A DNA stretch of 64,000 bases from NBLH01 sp050296515. Its GTDB lineage: Bacteria > Bacteroidota > Bacteroidia > Bacteroidales > NBLH01. How positions within the stretch are numbered: the first letter of the stretch is position 1; every line of letters starts with the position of its first letter. Location of the stretch: assembly GCA_050296515.1 (NCBI GenBank), contig JBNKRJ010000073.1, forward strand, positions 69,913-133,912. Reading direction: 5' to 3'. Positions 58,682 to 64,000 of this stretch are shown one piece after another. The notes beneath the pieces were generated by a model. The model was not told the origin of the DNA. It saw only the letters and a list, made by a program, of their open reading frames with translations, and made no database searches. Both the position numbers and the translations under genes were made by a program.

Positions 58682-60169
58682 ATGAAGCAACAACTATTTT
58701 CTCTGATTTTTTTACTGTCAGCTTATTCTGTTCTTTCTCAGGATATTAGTATACCTGTTGATACAACTATTACAACCAGCCACTCAACAACAATTAATGG
58801 TCAAAAAGTGCAATATACAGCCATTACAGGCACCCAACCTGTATGGGATGAAGAAGGAAAGCCAATAGCTACTCTTTATTTTACCTATTACAAACGAAGT
58901 GATGTTGGAAATACGGCTAATCGTCCTTTGCTGATTTCATTTAATGGCGGTCCTGGATCTGCTTCAGCATGGATGCACATTGCTTATACAGGGCCCAAAT
59001 TATTAAATATTGATGAAGAAGGCTTTCCCATTCAACCCTATGGTGTGAGCGACAATCCTTATTCGATTCTTGATGTCACAGATATCGTATATATTAACCC
59101 GGTAAATACTGGTTACTCCAGAACCATTCCGGCAAGTGGTAAGGAGGTGAAAAAAGAACTGTTTTTTGGGATCAATGCCGATATTAAATACCTGGGAGAA
59201 TGGGTAAATACTTTCGTTACAAGGTATGAGCGGTGGACTTCACCCAAATACCTAATTGGCGAGAGTTATGGAGGATTAAGAGTTTCAGGACTGGCTCTGG
59301 AGCTTCAGGAAAAACACTGGATGTACCTAAATGGAGTGATTTTAGTATCTCCTGCTGATTACAATATCTATCAATCAGACAGTCCCATATCATCCTCTTT
59401 GAATTTTCCTTATTTTACGGCAGCAGCCTGGTATCATAAGATGCTTCCGGAAGCGTTGCAACAAAAAGACTTGCTTGAAATTTTGCCCGAAGCAGAGGAG
59501 TTTGCAGTTAATACATTAATGCCGGCCTTAACCAGGGGAGGATCTTTAACCAACGAAGAGAAGGAAAAGCTCGCTAAAAGAATGGCTTATTTATCAGGGT
59601 TGTCGGAAAAATCAATATTGCAGCATAATCTTGTGGTTCCTACCCTCTTTTTCTGGAAGGAGTTGTTAAGAGATAAAAGCGGTTATTCAATTGGCCGGCT
59701 TGATTCGAGGTATTTAGGATTAGATAAAATGGAAGCAGGTTCTCAGTATGACTATCCGGCAGAGCTTACCTCGTGGCTGCATTCTTTTACCCCGGCTATT
59801 AATTATTATATCCGTGAGCATTTAAAATTCAAAACCGATATAAAATACAATATGTTTGGGCCGGTATCTCCCTGGGACAACAAAGATGATAAAACGCGTG
59901 ATGATTTGCGTAAGGCAATGGCTGTAAATCCTTTCCTTAAGGTAATTTTTCAGGTGGGCTATTATGATGGTGCAACTACTTATTTTGGATCAAAATACAC
60001 CATGTGGCAACTTGATCCTGGTGGAAAGTTAAAAGACCGGCTTAGTTTTAAAGGTTACAGAAGTGGCCATATGATGTATCTGAGAAAAGAAGACTTAAAA
60101 GCAGCAACTGGTGATTTAAGAGCATTTATTAAGAACAGCCTGACAAATGGTAAGCCTGCCAAGTATTAA
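58682..60169 (+). CDS. S10 family serine carboxypeptidase-like protein
   Basis: 495 residues with a signal peptide (LIFLLSAYSVLSQ). Alpha/beta-hydrolase of the peptidase S10 group: LLISFNGGPGSASAWMH as oxyanion region, nucleophile in LIGESYGGLRVSG (GESYGG), the Asp probably in QVGYYDGATT, and the His in YRSGHMMYL near residue 460. Exported, probably degrading peptides from the C-terminus in periplasm or outside. No regulation visible. Confidence 0.9.
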   Translation: MKQQLFSLIFLLSAYSVLSQDISIPVDTTITTSHSTTINGQKVQYTAITGTQPVWDEEGKPIATLYFTYYKRSDVGNTANRPLLISFNGGPGSASAWMHIAYTGPKLLNIDEEGFPIQPYGVSDNPYSILDVTDIVYINPVNTGYSRTIPASGKEVKKELFFGINADIKYLGEWVNTFVTRYERWTSPKYLIGESYGGLRVSGLALELQEKHWMYLNGVILVSPADYNIYQSDSPISSSLNFPYFTAAAWYHKMLPEALQQKDLLEILPEAEEFAVNTLMPALTRGGSLTNEEKEKLAKRMAYLSGLSEKSILQHNLVVPTLFFWKELLRDKSGYSIGRLDSRYLGLDKMEAGSQYDYPAELTSWLHSFTPAINYYIREHLKFKTDIKYNMFGPVSPWDNKDDKTRDDLRKAMAVNPFLKVIFQVGYYDGATTYFGSKYTMWQLDPGGKLKDRLSFKGYRSGHMMYLRKEDLKAATGDLRAFIKNSLTNGKPAKY

Positions 60170-60339
60170 TTTGTTGAGTCTGATATTTACTCAATAGTGG
60201 ATAAAACAGAGAGTATGTTGGCCTTTGTTGCCACTATCTGTTCTTCTTAGCAATAAAGATGTGCAAACCTATAAATGCAGCAATGAAGGTAATCTTTTAC
60301 ATGTTATTAAGGTAAAATCTCATTAGTTTTTGAGCTTAG

Positions 60340-62679
60340 TCATTTTTTATACTTAATAGGTAATTGTATTTCGAAACAAGTTCCTTTGCCTGGCTCGCTT
60401 TCAGCTTTTATCCGGCCATGGTGTTCTTTTACAATGTTATATGATATAGATAAGCCTAATCCTGTACCTTTTCCAACAGGTTTTGTGGTGAAAAATGGAT
60501 CGAAAATACGGTTCAGGTTTTCTTTAGGAATACCTTTTCCATCATCTTTAATTGAAATACAAACCATCTCATTATCTTTTCTTTTGGTAGTGATGGTAAT
60601 AATCCCTTTATCTTTAATTGCCTGAATTGCATTACTTAAAATATTCATAAACACCTGGTTTATAGGGCCAGGTAAACATTCAATCAGAGGTGTTTGCTCA
60701 TATTCTTTCGTTATTTCTATACGGTCTTTATATTGATGATGGAGAATAAGCAAAGTATTGTCAAGGTTCTCTTGGATATTATATTGAACACGTTTTTTCT
60801 CATTAGGGTGGGTGAACGATTTTAGGCCTACAACAATTTTTTTTGTACGTTCAATTCCCAGTTCAATAATTTCAAGTGAGCGTTTAAACATGCTCACAAT
60901 TTCTGCTAAGCTTTTTTCTTTCTCTTTTTCTTTTATTGTCTCAATGACCGCCAGGTTGTCTTCTAAAAGTTGATTGTATAAATCTGCAAAGTCCCCAAAA
61001 TAGCCAATATTGCTTTTTAGCCCAATTAAACTAGAACTGATGAAATTAACTGGATTATTAATTTCATGGGCAACACCAGCCATTAAAATACCTAATGAAG
61101 CCATTTTTTCGGATTGTACCAATTGTGCTTGTGTTTCATGAAGTTGTTTCAGTGCATGCTTTAATTCATCTCTTTGAATAGAAAGTTTCTCATTTGTCAA
61201 TTTTAATTCTTCATTTGATGCTAATAATTCTTTAGTTCTTTCTTTTACCATCTTTTCAAGTTGGGTCCGATGTTTTTTTAGTTCTTCTTCAGACTTTTTA
61301 AGTTCAGTAATATCCTGAAAAGTACCTAACATTCTTATAGGGTTTCCTGAATAATCATATTCAACTCTCCCTGTTACATGGCAAAAAACAATCTTTCCAC
61401 TACTATGTACTACTCTACAATCGAGGTTGTAAGGTTTTTTATCGTACCAGGCAGCTTTTACACTATCATCCAAAAAGTTCCTGTCGTCTTTATGTACCAA
61501 ATCCAGAAAAAGTTCATAACTCGGTTTTACGGAACCGGGTTTAAACCCAAGCACGTGGTATGTTTCACTATTCCATATAAGATTCCCTGATGGAATATCC
61601 CAGTCCCAGATTCCAACCTTGCCAATACCTGAAGCAAGATCATACCTGTCTTTAGTTTCTCTAAGTTGGGTTTCTATCAATTTCTGTTCTGTTATATCAC
61701 GGGCAATGGCATATGTTATTCCTTTTTCAGGAATGGGAAATGAATTCCAATCTAAGTAGCAATATCCGCCATTCTTGCACTTATACCTGTTTTCAAAATA
61801 AAAAACAGACTTGCCATTTCTTAGTTGATTATCAACTACTTTCGTTGTTTTGTCTATATCATCGGGATGAATGAAATTAAAAAAGGGCTTGTTAAGTAGT
61901 TCTTCCTCATCATAACCAAGAATTTTTTTGAAGGCAGGATTTATGAATTTAAAAGTAGCGGTATTAATATCAGCCACACATATCATTGATTGAGACATGT
62001 TGAAAATAGTCCTGAACTTTTCTTCGTTTTGCTCTGCCTTTTCTTTAGCAGTTTTTAATTCAGATTTCTGTTTTTCTATAATATCAATTTGTCTAATATT
62101 CGACACTCCAATTGATAAGTCATAAGCCGCATCTTGAAGTATCCTTATTTCTTCTTCATCGAAAGCATTTTGTTCTTCTGAATATATATTTATTGAGCCA
62201 AATACTTCGTCGTTATAGAATAATGGAATTGCTATTGATGATTTATAGTTGTTCTTTTCCGCATTCTTTTTCCAGGGCTTAAACTTTGGGTTGTTTAAAA
62301 TGTCTTGCATTACAACCAGTTTCCCAGTTTTAATGGATTGCCCCGTTGGTCCCTTACTATATTTGTCATTACCCCAGGTGATTTTAATACTATTGAGGTA
62401 ATCTTTCTCAAAACCTGCTGATGCAACGGGTAGCACGGTTTTATCTTCCATGGCAATGCCAATCCATGCCAGCTTATAACCAACTTCTTCAACAGTTATT
62501 TTGCATATTCTTTTAAAAAGGTCTATTTCATTGTTTTCTCTTATTACTATCTGTCCATATAGCCTGTGAGCTTTTAATGCTCTTTTGGATGCAAATGTCG
62601 CTTTTGAGTGTTTTAGTAGCTTTTGAAGTCTTCTGTTTTCATCAATAAGTTGCTGATATGTCAGTGCTTCATTTGTCAT
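60340..62679 (-). CDS. Sensor histidine kinase with GAF-PAS-PAS input
   Basis: 779 residues, no membrane segment, so a cytoplasmic sensor. Order: short N-terminal helix, GAF domain (about 40-205), PAS (about 225-335, PAFKKILGYDEEEL), PAS with PAC (about 345-465, WDWDIPSGNLIWN), a long coiled coil (465-545), HisKA dimerisation domain with the phosphoacceptor in MAGVAHEINNPVNF (about residue 560), and HATPase_c with NILSNAIQAIKDKG, DDGKGIP and GTGLGLSISYNIV (N, G1, G2 boxes). No response regulator is beside it, so it is an orphan; the ligand is unknown. Confidence 0.93.
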   Translation of the reverse strand: MTNEALTYQQLIDENRRLQKLLKHSKATFASKRALKAHRLYGQIVIRENNEIDLFKRICKITVEEVGYKLAWIGIAMEDKTVLPVASAGFEKDYLNSIKITWGNDKYSKGPTGQSIKTGKLVVMQDILNNPKFKPWKKNAEKNNYKSSIAIPLFYNDEVFGSINIYSEEQNAFDEEEIRILQDAAYDLSIGVSNIRQIDIIEKQKSELKTAKEKAEQNEEKFRTIFNMSQSMICVADINTATFKFINPAFKKILGYDEEELLNKPFFNFIHPDDIDKTTKVVDNQLRNGKSVFYFENRYKCKNGGYCYLDWNSFPIPEKGITYAIARDITEQKLIETQLRETKDRYDLASGIGKVGIWDWDIPSGNLIWNSETYHVLGFKPGSVKPSYELFLDLVHKDDRNFLDDSVKAAWYDKKPYNLDCRVVHSSGKIVFCHVTGRVEYDYSGNPIRMLGTFQDITELKKSEEELKKHRTQLEKMVKERTKELLASNEELKLTNEKLSIQRDELKHALKQLHETQAQLVQSEKMASLGILMAGVAHEINNPVNFISSSLIGLKSNIGYFGDFADLYNQLLEDNLAVIETIKEKEKEKSLAEIVSMFKRSLEIIELGIERTKKIVVGLKSFTHPNEKKRVQYNIQENLDNTLLILHHQYKDRIEITKEYEQTPLIECLPGPINQVFMNILSNAIQAIKDKGIITITTKRKDNEMVCISIKDDGKGIPKENLNRIFDPFFTTKPVGKGTGLGLSISYNIVKEHHGRIKAESEPGKGTCFEIQLPIKYKK

Positions 62680-63041
62680 GAAATGATGTTATCTGAGCCA
62701 ATTTTTAACTAAAAAAGTCATGTATTCAGTGAATGCCCCTGTTGTTTCTATTCGCGTTTTTCACTTTAACATCAGAATTTCTACAGCAATGAAGAAATTT
62801 TTCTCATAATCAAGATACTAAAAATTGTTTGAAAAAAGAATTGAATTGGATTCTTAATATTTGCTTATATGTGGATAGTAATGCAGATATTTAGTCTTGT
62901 CTAAAACTTTTGGAAGAAAGTAAATAAGAAGTGGCTGACTCAATGTGGTTATACAAATCTTCCGTTTATTAGTTCATATTGGATTTGACTTAACTCAAAT
63001 ATTCGTAAATTTGTAATAGGCCCTAATTAAAATATATTGAG
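62680..63041. other. Intergenic stretch between divergent genes
   Basis: 362 bases between the kinase start and the small + strand gene. It contains the strong promoter match listed at 62984-63013; no other feature was recognised. Confidence 0.45.
62984..63013 (+). promoter_or_regulatory. Consensus Bacteroidota promoter for the 63042 gene
   Basis: TTTG (62984-62987), 18 bases, TAAATTTG (63006-63013), 28 bases before the ATG. The best consensus match in the window. Confidence 0.7.
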
Positions 63042-63563
63042 ATGAAAAAATATGTACTAACAGGCATTATTACAATATGTTTAGCAACTTCTTTATTTTC
63101 TCAGTATAATCCATCCGATACTTTTCACTATAAAGGAAAGGTTGTTTCTGAAGAGAATATCCCCATTTCATTTGCACATTTGGTTAATAAAAGCCGCAAT
63201 TATGCAACCATATCAGATACAACCGGTTATTTTAGATTACCTGTATCTTTAGGTGATTCTGTTAAAATTACTGCTATTGGTTACCATACCAGGTATGTTG
63301 TTTTTAAACATGAAGAAGGCAGCGAAAATATTAATATCATAAAACTGAAGAAAAGGGCATATGATTTACCTGTGGTAAACATAAACGATCTTCGTTGGCA
63401 GGTATTTAAATCAGAGTTTATGGAAAAAGAGATTGAAGGAATAGAAACCCAGGAAAATATCTCAAACTGGATGTCGGATTTGGTTTTTCCTAATGAAATA
63501 AGAATGATTTACCAGCATGCAAATAGAAAGGATTGGCTGTACCTTGACAGGTATAAAAGATGA
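63042..63563 (+). CDS. Secreted CarboxypepD_reg-like domain protein
   Basis: 173 residues with a signal peptide (IITICLATSLFSQ). Residues 28-105 match the carboxypeptidase-regulatory-like beta-sandwich common in Bacteroidota (HYKGKVVSEENIPISFAHL, DTTGYFRLPVSLGDSVKITAIGY). The last 65 residues are not recognised. In SusC-like proteins this domain precedes a receptor, but here it stands alone. Function unknown. Confidence 0.8.
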   Translation: MKKYVLTGIITICLATSLFSQYNPSDTFHYKGKVVSEENIPISFAHLVNKSRNYATISDTTGYFRLPVSLGDSVKITAIGYHTRYVVFKHEEGSENINIIKLKKRAYDLPVVNINDLRWQVFKSEFMEKEIEGIETQENISNWMSDLVFPNEIRMIYQHANRKDWLYLDRYKR

Positions 63564-63648
63564 AAAAGTGTCACATTTAAATGTTATCTTAAGCCAATAT
63601 ATGATTAAAACAATAATGCCTTATTTATCAATATGAAATTCGTATATC

Positions 63649-63680
63649 TTCACTTGTTTGAATTTTAGTTAAGTAATTGA
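63649..63680. repeat. Third copy of the 24690-type repeat edge
   Basis: TTCACTTGTTTGAATTTTAG followed by TTAAGTAATTGA nearly equals the first 32 bases of the tandem repeat at 24688-24719 (and 24870). The downstream TCATGAGATC motif at about 63906-63930 also matches it, but the interior differs. Confidence 0.8.
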
Positions 63681-63748
63681 CTGATGTTTCCCAAGTTAAT
63701 TTTATGAATAAAATAGCACAATTATCAATACGGATAAATTGCCCGATC

Positions 63749-63876
63749 GGCCTCATTGAAAACCTTTTCCAGCTTGCAATCAAGCCTTAGTAAGACCGGG
63801 AAGCTGAGAACTTGTTCGAAGATCACCCGGCCGTACTTAGGCTTGATAAGAGATGGAGGAGGTTTTCAATGCAGCC
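63749..63876. repeat. Long imperfect hairpin of 128 bases
   Basis: GGCCTCATTGAAAACCT (63749-63765) pairs with AGGTTTTCAATGCAGCC (63860-63876) with two mismatches. Inside, TCAAGCC (63780-63786) pairs with GGCTTGA (63840-63846), and CCGGG (63796-63800) with CCCGG (63826-63830). Three stacked stems, GC-richer than the surroundings. It could be a structured RNA or an element end; no protein frame is clear. Confidence 0.7.
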
Positions 63877-63904
63877 TTGACCTTTTTACTCGTTCTTGCA
63901 GAAC

Positions 63905-63997
63905 TTCATGAGATCGGCTTCGCCTAAGTTGCTTCGTTTTTGGGTCAACCGGAACAAAGTGGAGCTCATGAACGAAGTGAATAACCCAAAAATGAAG
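63905..63997. repeat. Nested hairpins at the window edge
   Basis: CTTCGTTTTTGGGT (63932-63945) pairs with ACCCAAAAATGAAG (63984-63997), 14 bases with one G-T, and TTCATGAG (63905-63912) pairs with CTCATGAA (63965-63972). Overlaps the ATG described next. Confidence 0.65.
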
Positions 63998-64000
63998 ACC
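63968..64000 (+). CDS. Possible start of a gene running off the window
   Basis: ATG at 63968 opens eleven codons without a stop (MNEVNNPKMKT) preceded by GTGGAGCTC at ribosome-binding distance. Too short to identify; it may be chance within the hairpin region. Confidence 0.2.
   Translation, partial: MNEVNNPKMKT

Noticed and set aside
63729..63871. 46-residue open frame on the - strand inside the long hairpin
   Set aside because: Bounded by stops, no start codon or family resemblance; the palindromic structure explains the sequence better.

Overview
The window looks like a chromosomal segment of an AT-rich member of the Bacteroidota, probably Bacteroidales/Marinilabiliales-like, although the genus cannot be told from sequence alone. 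The evidence is lineage-typical families (FISUMP-domain protein, DUF1573, DUF4421, SPOR-tailed envelope proteins, LDH-type malate dehydrogenase, MeaB), several candidate promoters of the Bacteroidota type (TTTG, 18-20 nt, TAnnTTTG or TAnnTTCG), and weak Shine-Dalgarno sequences.

Region 1 (1-22035, all on the + strand, mostly overlapping or tightly spaced) is the distal part of a surface-polysaccharide operon. It opens inside a Wzt-type ABC exporter ATPase. About ten glycosyltransferases of several folds follow (GT2, GT11-like, GT32-like, GT4, DUF354, GT-C/Wzy-like), with three FkbM-type and one other SAM methyltransferase and a sulfotransferase. A module for a dTDP-3-acetamido-3,6-dideoxyhexose (FdtA, acetyltransferase, FdtB), a WecB epimerase and a HisH/HisF2/WbpG sugar-amidination module complete the set. 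REP-like palindromes sit between the last three genes. A divergent initiating sugar-phosphate transferase lies just beyond on the - strand (22773-23870). Together these suggest an amino-sugar polymer that is decorated by methylation, sulfation or amidination and exported by an ABC transporter.

Region 2 (22-41 kb, mostly - strand) is housekeeping and envelope: a FISUMP protein next to a 180-bp tandem repeat, a SPOR protein, ComEC, peptide deformylase, RuvX, a class-C beta-lactamase-like hydrolase (+), DUF4421, CapA, MeaB, TrxB with an atypical thioredoxin, DUF1573, SelD (+), a lumazine-binding-like protein and an SPFH protein. A palindromic element occurs twice here (34694-34803 and about 39330-39393). 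In both copies its end supplies the stop codon of the adjacent gene.

Region 3 (40.3-53.8 kb) carries a probable DNA-damage-response neighbourhood: an XRE/S24 LexA-like regulator, a Y-family polymerase preceded by two tandem 15-bp palindromes, a PLD-like protein that has lost its HKD motif, a DUF2252 protein, a divergent SRAP (YedK/HMCES) protein and a second-type DnaE. Interspersed are malate dehydrogenase, phosphoglucosamine mutase and a cysteine-desulfurase-like protein that appears to lack the PLP lysine.

Region 4 (53.4-64 kb) is mixed: SiaC-like and CheD singletons, a SPOR-tailed lipoprotein, a PfkB kinase, a DUF4440 lipoprotein, ClpP, an S10 carboxypeptidase, a GAF-PAS-PAS histidine kinase and a small CarboxypepD_reg protein. 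It ends in a GC-richer, highly structured region (63649-64000) whose parts match the 24.7-kb repeat.

No rRNA, tRNA, CRISPR array or intact insertion sequence was recognised. All assignments come from reading motifs; no database search was possible.
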